A DNA stretch of 64,000 bases from JANQRA01 sp035762545. Lineage in GTDB: Bacteria; Actinomycetota; Acidimicrobiia; Spongiisociales; ZC4RG35. The stretch spans positions 1-64,000 of the forward strand of contig DASTOM010000008.1 of NCBI GenBank assembly GCA_035762545.1, read 5' to 3'. This document shows positions 1 through 8,515 of this stretch, piece by piece. Position 1 is the stretch's first letter. Each line of letters opens with the position of its first letter. The notes under the pieces are model-generated. The model was not told the origin of the DNA. It did not search any database and saw nothing but the letters and a program-made list of their open reading frames with translations. Made by a program: the position numbers and the translations under genes.

Positions 1-608
1 CGTCGGGCAGGGTGACCTGCCCGACGCCGGGCCGCGGGCATCGCTTGTGCGATGACGGTGGACAGTGCGGCAGTCGATTCGATCGGGCGGGCAGCCACGA
101 TGGCCGTGGCGATCCGCCGGGCCAGAGGCTCCTCCCCGTAGGTACGGATGATTCGGGCCAGGTCGTCGGCAGCCCACTCGTTGACCACCTGGTGGGCGGT
201 GATCCCCGCGTCGGGGCCCATCCGCATGTCCAGCGGCCCGTCCCGGTGATAGGAGAAGCCGCGGGTGGCCTCGTCCAACTGATGCGAGGAGACACCGAAG
301 TCGAACAGGACACCAGCGACCGGGCCGTCGACCACGGGTGTGACCAGCGTGTCGATGTCGCTGAAATTCCCCTCGATGACGAGAATCGGGAGGCCTGCGG
401 CGTTGGCCACGGCCTCCGGGTCCCGATCGATCGCTACCACTGTCACTTCGTCTCCAAACTCATCCAGCATTCGTCTCGTGTGTCCCCCGCCCCCGAAAGT
501 GGCGTCGACAACCACTCCGGGCACCACGGGTGCCATCAGTTCGACGACTTCGTCTGCCAGGACCGGCTGGTGGTAGCCGGCGGCTTCGCTGCCCTGGTCC
601 TGGTTCAT
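1..608 (-). CDS. rsmH: RsmH, 16S rRNA (cytosine-1402 N4) methyltransferase, N-terminal part
   Basis: S-adenosylmethionine-dependent methyltransferase acting on C1402 of 16S rRNA in the 30S P site. The gene is read leftward and runs off the window at base 1, so only about 202 of the usual ~310 residues are present. The SAM-binding loop DATFGGGGHT, the acidic motif AIDRDPEA and the family signature FDFGVSSHQLD followed by PLDMRM are all visible. The ATG at 608 has a GGAGGG Shine-Dalgarno six bases upstream. It lies 102 bases downstream of mraZ, the standard start of the division and cell-wall (dcw) cluster. The start region sits inside a long inverted repeat described separately. Identity is certain. 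Confidence 0.96.
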   Translation of the reverse strand, partial: MNQDQGSEAAGYHQPVLADEVVELMAPVVPGVVVDATFGGGGHTRRMLDEFGDEVTVVAIDRDPEAVANAAGLPILVIEGNFSDIDTLVTPVVDGPVAGVLFDFGVSSHQLDEATRGFSYHRDGPLDMRMGPDAGITAHQVVNEWAADDLARIIRTYGEEPLARRIATAIVAARPIESTAALSTVIAQAMPAARRRAGHPAR

Positions 609-693
609 TGCGAGCCCTCCGGGCGCTGGTACCAACTAGAGGCGGGCGGAGTCAGGGGCCTTCCAATTGGTTCCGGAGGGCTCGCAATGAGCC
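602..693 (-). promoter_or_regulatory. Inverted repeat that masks the rsmH ribosome-binding site and start codon
   Basis: Bases 673-693 and 602-622 form a 21-nt inverted repeat, 20 of 21 positions complementary, separated by a 50-nt loop. In the mraZ-rsmH mRNA the downstream arm contains the GGAGGG Shine-Dalgarno and the AUG of rsmH, so folding would hide both. The upstream arm begins 18 bases after the mraZ stop, close enough for a terminating ribosome to interfere with folding. The complementarity is directly visible; translational coupling or attenuation is inference. Confidence 0.6.
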
Positions 694-710
694 CAAACCA
701 CTCGTCGTCG

Positions 711-1124
711 TCAGTCGGCCTCCTCGATGTAGGCCTCGTCTCCGGAAGCCTTCTCGGCGAGATGGCGGTTCTTCTCCCACAGCTCGACATGGTCGAAGAG
801 GCCGAGCACGGCGATCTCGGTGCCCGGCTCGAGCTTGGCGAAGTCACGCAGGTCGGGCTTGACCAGGACCCTCCCCGACTTGTCGGGGCTCTGGAGATCT
901 GCTCCGGCGAACAGGGTCCGGGCGAACTGGCGGGCGGCTCGGTCTTGATGCTGTTCGATCATCTCGGCCGCTTTTGCCTCGAAGTCCTCAGCAGGGAATA
1001 TGACGAGTTGGCCGTCCTGTCCCTTGGTGATGACACAACCGTCTTCGAGACGACGGCGAAAACCGGAGGGCATGACCACCCGTCCCTTGCCGTCGAGGCT
1101 GTGGAAGTACTCGCCGAGGAACAC
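711..1124 (-). CDS. mraZ: MraZ, DNA-binding regulator of the dcw cluster
   Basis: AbrB-fold transcriptional regulator that binds the promoter of its own operon and controls division and cell-wall genes. The canonical N-terminus FLGEYFHSLDGKGRVVMPS follows a GTG at 1124, giving 137 residues, close to the family norm of about 143. A second half-repeat containing DKSGRVLVKPDLR is present, as expected for the tandem AbrB-like domains. The frame stays open upstream to an ATG at 1259, but that extension would run through the promoter and is not conserved in style, so the GTG is preferred. It is the first gene of the dcw operon, followed by rsmH. Confidence 0.93.
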   Translation of the reverse strand: MFLGEYFHSLDGKGRVVMPSGFRRRLEDGCVITKGQDGQLVIFPAEDFEAKAAEMIEQHQDRAARQFARTLFAGADLQSPDKSGRVLVKPDLRDFAKLEPGTEIAVLGLFDHVELWEKNRHLAEKASGDEAYIEEAD

Positions 1125-1199
1125 TTCTGCTCTTTTCCGTTCTTCCTCACTGTCCGTTTCCCCCTTGCGTGGGGTCACGCCCCCTTTCGGTGACGTACA

Positions 1200-1232
1200 C
1201 GCCACTATGACCCACTTTGCCCCACATGTCAA
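1200..1232 (-). promoter_or_regulatory. mraZ promoter with three MraZ boxes
   Basis: On the minus strand, TTGACA at 1232-1227 and CATAGT at 1209-1204 are separated by exactly 17 bases, giving a near-consensus housekeeping promoter. Overlapping the spacer and -10 element are three direct repeats, TGGGG (1224-1220), TGGGT (1214-1210) and TGGCG (1204-1200), with 10-base periodicity. TGGGN repeats with 5-base spacers are the established MraZ operator, so negative autoregulation is expected. Between here and the HNH gene (1233-1495) I see nothing recognisable. Confidence 0.85.
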
Positions 1233-1495
1233 CCCTTTCGCCCCACCACCACCCATCACGTGGTTCAGACGTGCGCGATCGAGCCAACCGGGTTTGGCGA
1301 CTACGGGTCAGACAGGCGAGGGGCGCGCACCGTGTGCCGGTGAAGCAGATCGCTGCACGATCGATTCAGCCCTCACCTCGAGTGTGCAGACAAGTCCGGT
1401 CGAGGCACCGCACTGCACGATGGCCATCCGGATCCGCTGGGTTGCGGGGCCGACAAACCCGGGGCTGTCGGCGTGGTCCCCCTGGTCGGTATGGG

Positions 1496-1999
1496 CTAGG
1501 CGCTTTCCGCCAGCAGGTAGGGATGCCAGGAAGGGTCGACCTGGAAACCGGTGGACGCGTATATCCAGGCGAAGCGACGGGGTGGGCCGGGTTGGCTGCG
1601 AAGCCGCAGACCGCTCTCGGCCGGGGTGCGGGCACCCTTGCGCACGTTGCAGGACCGGCAGCAGGCCACGACGTTCTCCCAGCTGTGATCACCACCCTTG
1701 GACCGGGGTTGCACGTGATCGAGCGACTCGGCGGGTCCGCCGCAGTACTGACAGGCGTGTCCATCGCGCCCGAAGACTGCCCTGCGGGTCACAGGCACCG
1801 CCCGGCGATAGGGCACCTTGACGTAGCGATTGAGGCGTACCACGGAAGGAAGGGTCAGCGACCTCGACTCGGAGGACCAGGTCTCGCCCCGCTCGACGAC
1901 GACGCTCGCCTTTTGATTCAGCACGAGAATGACCGCCCGCCGTTCGCTCACGACCGACAGCGGCTCATAGCTCGCGTTCAAAACCAGCGCTCGGGTCAT
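1496..1999 (-). CDS. HNH endonuclease, actinobacterial type
   Basis: A 167-residue protein with a C-terminal HNH nuclease fold: CQYCGG supplies the first zinc-knuckle cysteines, LDHVQPRSKGG carries the catalytic His, and WENVVACCRSCN the second CxxC. The N-terminal NASYEPLSVVSERRAVILVL is typical of a widespread actinobacterial HNH family whose physiological role is not established. It stands upstream of mraZ on the same strand, separated by about 260 bases that contain the mraZ promoter, so it is probably a separate transcription unit. The start is ATG at 1999. There is no sign of mobility such as flanking repeats. Confidence 0.88.
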   Translation of the reverse strand: MTRALVLNASYEPLSVVSERRAVILVLNQKASVVVERGETWSSESRSLTLPSVVRLNRYVKVPYRRAVPVTRRAVFGRDGHACQYCGGPAESLDHVQPRSKGGDHSWENVVACCRSCNVRKGARTPAESGLRLRSQPGPPRRFAWIYASTGFQVDPSWHPYLLAESA

Positions 2000-2063
2000 A
2001 CCTAAGGCCTACCTGCGAGAATCGTAATAGGCAGATCGAATTGCTCGGTGCGTCCACCGAATA

Positions 2064-2624
2064 TCAGCTGGCGGCCCGCTTCAGGTCGGGTACACCCGAC
2101 TCACCGATGACTTCACCGACGGCTCGAGTGAGAGCCTCCAGCCAACCTGCGCCGATGGGGGCACTCCCCCGCGACTCGTGCTCGCCGTCGAAGGCCACCA
2201 CCGTGAGCCGATCATCAGGGTCGACCTCGATCTCGACGATCTCGATCGGGATCCGACCGATCACCTGACACCAGGCATCGGCCAATCCCTGGGCGATGGA
2301 CACAGGGCTGGCTGCGACGATCCGAAAGGACCTGACGTTCCGGGTGGCCACCTCGATCCGCGCCCCGGACTCGACGGGTGTGATGGTGACGTCGACTCCG
2401 ATGCTGGGGGCTAGGCCGTGGCGATTGACAGCTGTGGTGCGAGCCTGCCGTTCGTGCTTGACCCCGTAGGCGGCGAGCAGCGCTCTCAGCTTCTCCATGA
2501 CGGCGAGCTCGTCGGCGCCGGGCTCGAGACGCACGTCGATACCCCGACCGAACCCTTCCAGGTCGATCGAGACCGATGCCACACCCGGAATATCACCGAG
2601 TCTGCTGGCCAGACTCGAAGTCAT
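2064..2624 (-). CDS. Conserved-looking protein of unknown function
   Basis: A 186-residue soluble protein with no signal peptide or membrane segment. It has an alternating, domain-like composition: an N-terminal segment resembling an ACT- or BON-like fold (GVASVSIDLEGFGRGIDVRLEPG), then a longer alpha/beta part with a YGVKHERQ turn. I do not recognise the family. Its ATG at 2624 overlaps the stop of the upstream 85-residue gene by four bases (ATGA), so the two are translationally coupled and probably act together. The HNH gene lies 64 bases downstream. Confidence 0.7.
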   Translation of the reverse strand: MTSSLASRLGDIPGVASVSIDLEGFGRGIDVRLEPGADELAVMEKLRALLAAYGVKHERQARTTAVNRHGLAPSIGVDVTITPVESGARIEVATRNVRSFRIVAASPVSIAQGLADAWCQVIGRIPIEIVEIEVDPDDRLTVVAFDGEHESRGSAPIGAGWLEALTRAVGEVIGESGVPDLKRAAS

Positions 2625-2878
2625 GCCACCCGCTCCCTCTTACGGACAGAGCGCATCTCCCTACGCCACTCCAGGTAGTAAACCAGATCGTGCGCGCTGG
2701 CGGTGGCCAATCGATCACCGTATGCGGTGAAGGAACGCCATTGCAGGTAATGGTCGGAGAGACGGAGCCGGCCCCGTTCCCTGAAGGCAAAACGGGCGCG
2801 GACGATCTCGAGTAGCAGCGCCGGTCTCCGGACGATGGCCCTGGCCAAATCCCCGACGACACCCCGCTCGAAACCCAT
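2621..2878 (-). CDS. Small basic protein of unknown function
   Basis: An 85-residue, Arg-rich, predicted helical protein (MGFERGVVGDLARAIVRRPA onward) without an obvious membrane segment. The ATG at 2878 is chosen over a more upstream in-frame start because GGGAGG lies six bases before it. The gene is translationally coupled to the 186-residue gene downstream and divergent from the moxR operon, with a 136-base shared intergenic region. Family not recognised. The YYLEWRREMRSVRKRE tail is typical of small actinobacterial accessory proteins, but no function can be assigned. Confidence 0.65.
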   Translation of the reverse strand: MGFERGVVGDLARAIVRRPALLLEIVRARFAFRERGRLRLSDHYLQWRSFTAYGDRLATASAHDLVYYLEWRREMRSVRKRERVA

Positions 2879-3014
2879 TGACGCCTCCCGACGTTGTAAA
2901 CGGTGCCTGGACCGTGAGTTTAGTGCCGGATCCGCCCGGTTTGGTTGCAGCACGGGCACCGCAAATCGGAAGCACCGTTAAAGTTCACAGGCGCCGACCG
3001 AAAGGGAAAAACGC

Positions 3015-3995
3015 TTGGCTGAGGCAGGATCCATACGAATCGAACTGTTCGGCACGCGCTTCGACAGCATCGTCAGCAACGTCGAGACAGTCATCCAGGG
3101 AAAGCGGGACGTGATCGAGCTGATGGTCCTGGCGTTGGTCTCCGAGGGACACGTACTCGTGGAGGATGTTCCCGGGGTGGGCAAGACTCAATTGGCCAAG
3201 TCCCTGGCCAAGTCGATCGACGGCGAGTTCCACCGCATCCAGTTCACGCCCGACTTGCTCCCTTCCGACGTGACCGGGGTGTCGATCTGGGATCGGAACA
3301 ACGGTGCGTTCGAGTTCAAGCCCGGCCCCATTTTCGCCAACGTGGTGGTCGGCGACGAGATCAACCGGGCGAGCCCGAAGACCCAGTCCGCACTCCTCGA
3401 AGCGATGGAGGAGCGTCAGGTGACGTCGGACGGTGTCACCCGCGAGCTGGCACCGCCCTTCATGGTGATCGCCACTCAGAACCCGCTGGAGCACGAAGGC
3501 ACATATCCCCTCCCCGAGGCTCAGCTCGACCGCTTCATGATGAGGGTGGTCATCGGTTACCCGAGCCGGGAGAAGGAACTGGAGATCCTCGACACGCATG
3601 GGGTCAGGTCCACGTATCACGACCTGGAGCCGGTGGCATCGCTGTCCGAGGTTCACGAGCTGGTCGACATCGCCCGCGAGGTTGCGGTGTCTCCTTCGGT
3701 GAAGAACTACATCGTCGACCTGGTCGAAGGCACGCGTCTCCACCCCGACGTGATGCTCGGCGCCTCGCCGAGATCGGCCCTCTTCCTACAGAGGATCGCC
3801 CGGAGCCGTGCCGCCGCCAACGGACGGGACTACGTCATGCCCGACGACATCAAGGCTCTGGCCAACCCGGTCCTGGAGCACCGCCTGGCGCTTCGGCCCG
3901 AGGCTCAGATGCGTGGTGAGACCATCGATGCCGTCATCGAAGACGTCATGGGCCGGATCCGAGTCCCCGGCACCACCTCCCGGATCGCCACCTGA
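3015..3995 (+). CDS. MoxR-family AAA+ ATPase
   Basis: A 326-residue MoxR/RavA-clade AAA+ ATPase, thought to act as a chaperone or activator for partner proteins encoded nearby. Walker A is GVGKT (residues 54-58), Walker B VVVGDEIN (about 111-118), and sensor 1 lies in MVIATQNPLEHEGTYPLPEA, the MoxR hallmark. The C-terminal lid domain is present. The start is TTG at 3015 with GGGAAA upstream; no ATG lies nearby. The stop overlaps the ATG of the DUF58 gene (TGATG), and the order moxR, DUF58, transglutaminase is a very common actinobacterial operon. Confidence 0.93.
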   Translation: MAEAGSIRIELFGTRFDSIVSNVETVIQGKRDVIELMVLALVSEGHVLVEDVPGVGKTQLAKSLAKSIDGEFHRIQFTPDLLPSDVTGVSIWDRNNGAFEFKPGPIFANVVVGDEINRASPKTQSALLEAMEERQVTSDGVTRELAPPFMVIATQNPLEHEGTYPLPEAQLDRFMMRVVIGYPSREKELEILDTHGVRSTYHDLEPVASLSEVHELVDIAREVAVSPSVKNYIVDLVEGTRLHPDVMLGASPRSALFLQRIARSRAAANGRDYVMPDDIKALANPVLEHRLALRPEAQMRGETIDAVIEDVMGRIRVPGTTSRIAT

Positions 3996-5173
3996 TGCCC
4001 ACGACCCGGGGTTGGGCACTCCTCGGGGCCGGAATCGCCCTCGTGGTCCTCTGGTGGTTGCTCGGCGAGGAGGAGCTGTTGCTCACCGGGGCGTTCTTCA
4101 TAATCGGCCAACTGGGTGCGATCGTCTTCGTTCGCCTCCGTCGTCCCGATCTGCGCATGGGTCGTCGCCTGGGCAGCGGGGCGGTTCACAACGGTGACAC
4201 GGTTCAGGTGACGCTCACCCTCCGAAACCCTTCGCGACGGCCGGTTCGAAACCTGGCCATCGTCGACGAGGTGGCGAATCTCGGCGTGGCCAACTTCGAG
4301 GTCTCGGGGATCGATCCCGAAGCGACCGTGACAGCCACCTACCGGGTGATGTGCCGACCACGGGGTGTCTATCGGGTCGGACCGGTCCGGGCCGTGGCCA
4401 CCGACCCATTGGGATTGGCCGAGCTGGCAGCACCCGACGGCCCGACGGATCACCTGATCGTCTACCCGACAGTCGAGCGTCTGTCGGGATTCCCGCTTGT
4501 GCGGGGTCAGGATCCGTCGATGGCAGCGTCACGTCCGGAGCACGCCCAGCGGGGCGGCGAGGACTTCTACACCCTTCGTGAGTACCAACGCGGCGACGAC
4601 CTCCGCCGGGTCCACTGGCCGTCTTCGGCACGGACGGACAAGCTGATGATCAGACAGCTGGAAACGCCGTGGCAGTCGCGCGCACTGGTCCTGCTCGACG
4701 TGCGCCCGGCGGTCTACGAATCCTCCGACGCCTTCGAGACCGCGGTCTCCGGCGCCGCCAGCGTCGTGACTCACCTCGTCAAGTCGGGCTTCGATGCAGA
4801 TCTATGGGCCGGCGACCCCAATGCTTTCGACGCCACCAGATATGCGGCTGCGATGGAGAAGCTCGCGCTGGTCGAGCCCAACGCCGGTGTGGACCTCGAG
4901 GCCGTCGCCTCGCGGATTCGGCAGAAGGGCGGCGGTGGCGCCCTGGTGATCGTGACGGGCACTGCCGACCGGACCCTGGTCTCGGTTCAACAGCTACTGA
5001 GCCGCGACTATCCAACGACGGTCCTGCTCGGAGCGTCGTCCACCACCGCACAGACCCTCGCCGGGTTCCACAGGCTCGGTGTCACCACCGTCACCGTCGC
5101 CCCGGGCGAAGACTGGGCTCCTGCCTGGATGCTCTCGATTGGAGAGGCATGGGACGCCGCCTCGGCCAGCTAG
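3995..5173 (+). CDS. DUF58 domain protein with von Willebrand A-like fold
   Basis: A 392-residue membrane protein. Two hydrophobic N-terminal helices (about residues 8-48) precede an exposed beta region and the DUF58 signature YQRGDDLRRVHWPSSAR near residue 200, followed by a VWA-like alpha/beta domain beginning ALVLLDVRP. DUF58 proteins are the usual partners of MoxR ATPases and have been linked to envelope integrity; the exact role is unknown. Translation is coupled to moxR by a TGATG overlap. Its last 25 bases overlap the start of the transglutaminase gene in another frame. Confidence 0.9.
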   Translation: MPTTRGWALLGAGIALVVLWWLLGEEELLLTGAFFIIGQLGAIVFVRLRRPDLRMGRRLGSGAVHNGDTVQVTLTLRNPSRRPVRNLAIVDEVANLGVANFEVSGIDPEATVTATYRVMCRPRGVYRVGPVRAVATDPLGLAELAAPDGPTDHLIVYPTVERLSGFPLVRGQDPSMAASRPEHAQRGGEDFYTLREYQRGDDLRRVHWPSSARTDKLMIRQLETPWQSRALVLLDVRPAVYESSDAFETAVSGAASVVTHLVKSGFDADLWAGDPNAFDATRYAAAMEKLALVEPNAGVDLEAVASRIRQKGGGGALVIVTGTADRTLVSVQQLLSRDYPTTVLLGASSTTAQTLAGFHRLGVTTVTVAPGEDWAPAWMLSIGEAWDAASAS

Positions 5174-7497
5174 CCGGAATCCTCGCGTTCGTGCTGATGA
5201 TCGGCCGTCTCGGTCGACTCTTCCTCACCGGCAGGACCGAACCGCAGTGGCAGCTGATCCTGCTGGCCTCCGCCTTCCTGGGAGCGGTCGGGTGGTGGCT
5301 GCTCAGCCAGCTCACCCAGCGACTTTGGCTCAAACTGGTCATCTTCGTCACGGGCGGAACCCTCCTCGCCCTCCGGATCATTGCTCCCGAGACCCTGGTC
5401 GCAGGCATCCTGCCCACGGGCGACACACTCGCCGCCACCTGGGAACAGCTCGACATCGCCTTCCGGATAGTCCAGTCGGGGGTTCCCCCGGTCGGGGCGC
5501 GTCCCGGGCTCCTGGCGGCGCTCGCCGGGACGATGTGGGCAATCGGCGCCCTGTTCACCTGGGGCACGACCGGCGGCCCTTATGCGGCGATGTTTCTCCC
5601 CTCGCTGGTCATGTATCTCCAGTTCGCCGTGTTCGATCGCATCGAGGGCGGCGTCTTCTGGATGATCGGCACCTCCCTCGTCCTCGGCCTCTCGGTGGTC
5701 TCCCTGGCGCTGGAGCGGAGAGAGGAGACCGGCAGGGCGCGCGATAGTGAAGGACGTCCGCTCGCCCGTCGCTCCGCGGCCCTGGCCGGGATCATGGCCG
5801 TCGCCCTCGGTGTTGGGTCGCTCTTCATCGCAACCAACGCTTCTGCGGTCGTGTCCGAGTACGGAACCGCCCCTTGGCGTGGGTCAGGGAGCGGTGGATA
5901 CGGCAGTGGCCAGGGCGGATTCACCGCCGACCGTCTCGTCGACCTCCAGCAGCGGGTCATAAGCCGGAGCAACACCCCGGTGTTCGAGATGACCCTGGGG
6001 GCGGGCGCTCCACCACCCGGGCAGATCTACACCCGCATGGAGACACTGGACGAGTGGGTCGACACCGGGTGGACCCGGTCGGACACCCGTCTGACCCGCT
6101 TCGAGGAGGGCCGGGCCCTCGCCAACGAATTCGACATCTTCCAAGGACCCTCCTACCGCTTCGTGTCGAACGTCAGGATCCAAAACCTCAGGTCGGAGAT
6201 CGCTCCGACAGCGGGAGTGCCGGTCAACATCCATCCGCCCCCCGACGAGACCGACGGCCGCCTGCCGAACGAGTTCCAGGTCCTGTCCGACTCTGCCCTG
6301 TACACAGCGCCCATCCTCCAGGACGGCGACGCCTACACGGTGGAGACCATCCATGCCGACCGGACCTCGGGCCTGGGTGCTCTGGCCACCGGCGAAGACG
6401 GGCAGCTGACCCCGATGTTCGCCGCTGCAGCCGAGGGAGGTGACTTCCCGTACGAGCCTCAGGTCGTGGAGGATCCCGTGGTTGGCCCATCCAACCTCGG
6501 CTTCTACACCGAGTACCCGGCCAACCTCCCCGTGAGCATCCGCAATCTGGCACGGGCCCAGACCGCCCGTGCCTCGAGCGACTTCGAAAAGGCGTTCCTC
6601 CTCGAGGCGTTCTTCCAGGGTGGCGAGGATGGGTTCGTCTACGACGACCAGGTGAGCACCGGCACCGGGTCCCTGGTGCTCGAGGACTGGCTGACCGACT
6701 CGACCTCACAGAACTACCGGACCGGGTACTGCGAACAGTTCGCCGCGGCCATGGCTCTGATGGCACGGACGATCGACCTGCCCAGCCGTGTGGTGTGGGG
6801 TTTCACCCCGGGCGAAGTCGAGATCCAGGACAATGGAGACGAGAAGGTGGTCGTCCGCGACCGCAATGCCCACGCTTGGGTCGAGATCTGGCTCGAGCCG
6901 TTCGGATGGACGATGTTCGACCCGACTCCCCGCGCTGCTCAGACCGACTACGCGCAACAACCTCCGAGCATCACCGCCGGTTTCGACGTTGACGAATACT
7001 TGCCCGAGGGGATCACCACGGATCCGGACCTGGCCCTACCCGAAGGCAATTTCAACCTCGGTGGTGAACTCGACTTCACCGACCCTCAAACAGAAGCCAC
7101 CTCTGGTGGCGGCACCCCATGGTGGATCCTGGGGATTGTGGTCCTCGTCCCCCTTCTGGCGGCGATCCCGGTGTTCAAGATGGTGCGTCGCCGTCGCCGT
7201 CTGGCCCGGATCCGTCAGGGGGACATCACCGCCGCATGGGACGAGATCGTCGATCGCCTCTCCGACCTCGGAGAGCCGATCTCGGCCGCCCAGACTCCCC
7301 TGGAGCTCGCCCGGAGCACCGACGACGCACTCATCCCACTGGCGACTAGCTACGCGTCGACCGTCTACGGGGGCAGATCGGGTCAGGCGAGGGACTCAGA
7401 CCTCTACGGCGCCGAGTGGTGGCTCGACAGGACCTACGACACTCCGAGGAAGGTGAAGGCGGCCTTCAGCCTCCGATCCCTCTTCAAGCGTGACTGA
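5149..7497 (+). CDS. TgpA-like membrane transglutaminase
   Basis: A 782-residue membrane protein with about five N-terminal helices (roughly residues 5-250), an extracytoplasmic transglutaminase-like domain, one C-terminal helix near residue 660 and a cytosolic DUF4129-type tail. The catalytic triad is visible: Cys528 in RTGYCEQFAAAM, His575 in NAHAWVEIW and Asp591 in MFDPTPRA. The same frame stays open upstream to 4669, but that part lies inside the DUF58 gene. ATG 5149 has a GGAG motif and begins a proper membrane segment. It completes the moxR-DUF58-transglutaminase operon, which probably acts on cell-envelope peptides. Confidence 0.9.
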   Translation: MGRRLGQLAGILAFVLMIGRLGRLFLTGRTEPQWQLILLASAFLGAVGWWLLSQLTQRLWLKLVIFVTGGTLLALRIIAPETLVAGILPTGDTLAATWEQLDIAFRIVQSGVPPVGARPGLLAALAGTMWAIGALFTWGTTGGPYAAMFLPSLVMYLQFAVFDRIEGGVFWMIGTSLVLGLSVVSLALERREETGRARDSEGRPLARRSAALAGIMAVALGVGSLFIATNASAVVSEYGTAPWRGSGSGGYGSGQGGFTADRLVDLQQRVISRSNTPVFEMTLGAGAPPPGQIYTRMETLDEWVDTGWTRSDTRLTRFEEGRALANEFDIFQGPSYRFVSNVRIQNLRSEIAPTAGVPVNIHPPPDETDGRLPNEFQVLSDSALYTAPILQDGDAYTVETIHADRTSGLGALATGEDGQLTPMFAAAAEGGDFPYEPQVVEDPVVGPSNLGFYTEYPANLPVSIRNLARAQTARASSDFEKAFLLEAFFQGGEDGFVYDDQVSTGTGSLVLEDWLTDSTSQNYRTGYCEQFAAAMALMARTIDLPSRVVWGFTPGEVEIQDNGDEKVVVRDRNAHAWVEIWLEPFGWTMFDPTPRAAQTDYAQQPPSITAGFDVDEYLPEGITTDPDLALPEGNFNLGGELDFTDPQTEATSGGGTPWWILGIVVLVPLLAAIPVFKMVRRRRRLARIRQGDITAAWDEIVDRLSDLGEPISAAQTPLELARSTDDALIPLATSYASTVYGGRSGQARDSDLYGAEWWLDRTYDTPRKVKAAFSLRSLFKRD

Positions 7498-7505
7498 CGA
7501 GCGGG

Positions 7506-8006
7506 TCAGGACCCCGAGACGCGGCGCTCTTCCTCGATGTCGTCTTCGACACGCCGGAGCATGGTCAGGAATCGATCCCGGTCGAGCTCGAAGCCGCTGA
7601 CGTCCTCCTCGACCTCGTGGACGATCTCGTCGATGGCGACGAAGAAGGCGAGCTGCCCTTCCCTGAGAGCGTCCATCAACTCACCCTCGTCGCTGCTGAC
7701 TCTGAAGATCGTCTGGCCGTCCGTGACCAGCTTCACCTCGGACAGGTGGTTGTCCATGTTGCCCTCGCGACGCAGGTAGTCCCACGCGCGTCTGACCCGT
7801 TGAAGCGACATGCCGTTGTCGAGGAGGCTGCGGACGACCTTCAGGGCAACGAGGTCTCGGAAGGAGTAGAGACGTCTCACGCCGGGTCGGCCGCCGGTCG
7901 GCTGGAGCGATGGTTTTACGAGTCCGACCTTGTCCCAGTAGCGCAACTGATGGTGTGTGCAGTTACTCAGCCGGCATGCCTGCTCGGCGGTGAATGCTTG
8001 CTCCAC
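7506..8006 (-). CDS. MerR-family transcriptional regulator
   Basis: A 166-residue regulator with an N-terminal MerR winged helix: FTAEQACRLSNCTHHQLRYWDK then VRRLYSFRDLVALK, followed by a long helical and acidic C-terminal part. There is no cysteine-rich metal site, so it is not a classical metal sensor. It resembles the actinobacterial MerR proteins of the HspR/MerR-like group, but its target is unknown. The start is GTG at 8006 preceded by AAGGAAAGA. It is convergent with the transglutaminase operon, with only eight bases between the stops. Confidence 0.85.
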   Translation of the reverse strand: MEQAFTAEQACRLSNCTHHQLRYWDKVGLVKPSLQPTGGRPGVRRLYSFRDLVALKVVRSLLDNGMSLQRVRRAWDYLRREGNMDNHLSEVKLVTDGQTIFRVSSDEGELMDALREGQLAFFVAIDEIVHEVEEDVSGFELDRDRFLTMLRRVEDDIEEERRVSGS

Positions 8007-8147
8007 TCTTTCCTTCCAAAACTCTGTGGCGAACCGGGGGATGGCTCGCTCCTCCTCCGACCGACCGGCATCAGCGCCAGGAGAAGGTCGGCGGGGCGGG
8101 AACGATAGCGGCTCCGTGGCGGCCCCGCAGGTCGGGGCCGGGGGCTT

Positions 8148-8450
8148 TTACTCGGGGAGTGAGTCTTCGGGCTCGGGGTCGTGCTCGCGCCAGCCGCGGA
8201 GGCGCAGTGCGTTCACGAGCGAGGTGGCCGAAGCGACCATCAGGACGAATCCGGCGACCGCCACCCACAGGTAACTGACGTAGGCGATGACGATCACGAG
8301 ACCGACGACCATGCCGAGCAAGGACAGTCGGACGCCGAAGCGGGCCGGCTTCTCGATCTTGCGAACCGCCCTGGCCAGCTCCGGGTCTTCCTCGTAGAAC
8401 TGTCGCTCTATCTCAGCGAGGATCCGCTGCTCTTTGTCATCCAATGGCAT
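8148..8450 (-). CDS. DUF3040 small membrane protein
   Basis: A 100-residue protein of the DUF3040 family, widespread in Actinobacteria and often near mraZ or dinB. It begins MPLDDKEQRILAEIERQFYE, the family signature, followed by an Arg/Lys-rich patch, two adjacent hydrophobic helices (about residues 42-60 and 62-82) and an acidic tail. Function is unknown. The start is ATG at 8450. After its stop, a GC-rich hairpin near 8110-8140 could end transcription, but it lacks a T tract. Confidence 0.9.
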   Translation of the reverse strand: MPLDDKEQRILAEIERQFYEEDPELARAVRKIEKPARFGVRLSLLGMVVGLVIVIAYVSYLWVAVAGFVLMVASATSLVNALRLRGWREHDPEPEDSLPE

Positions 8451-8515
8451 CTCTCACCACACCGGTAACCACTTGGTGTCTTCCTGAAACAATACACCTG
8501 AATGTGAGACACGCA

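Noticed and set aside
12..1193. A 393-codon plus-strand frame over rsmH and mraZ
   Set aside because: It is an antisense shadow of two certain minus-strand genes, with low-complexity Gly/His/Val-rich translation and no domain.
4669..5148. Upstream extension of the transglutaminase frame
   Set aside because: Lies entirely within the DUF58 gene in another frame; the transglutaminase begins with a membrane helix at 5149.
8105..8140. GC-rich hairpin after DUF3040
   Set aside because: Could form GGCCCC/GGGGCC pairing, but there is no T tract and such pairings are frequent in this composition.
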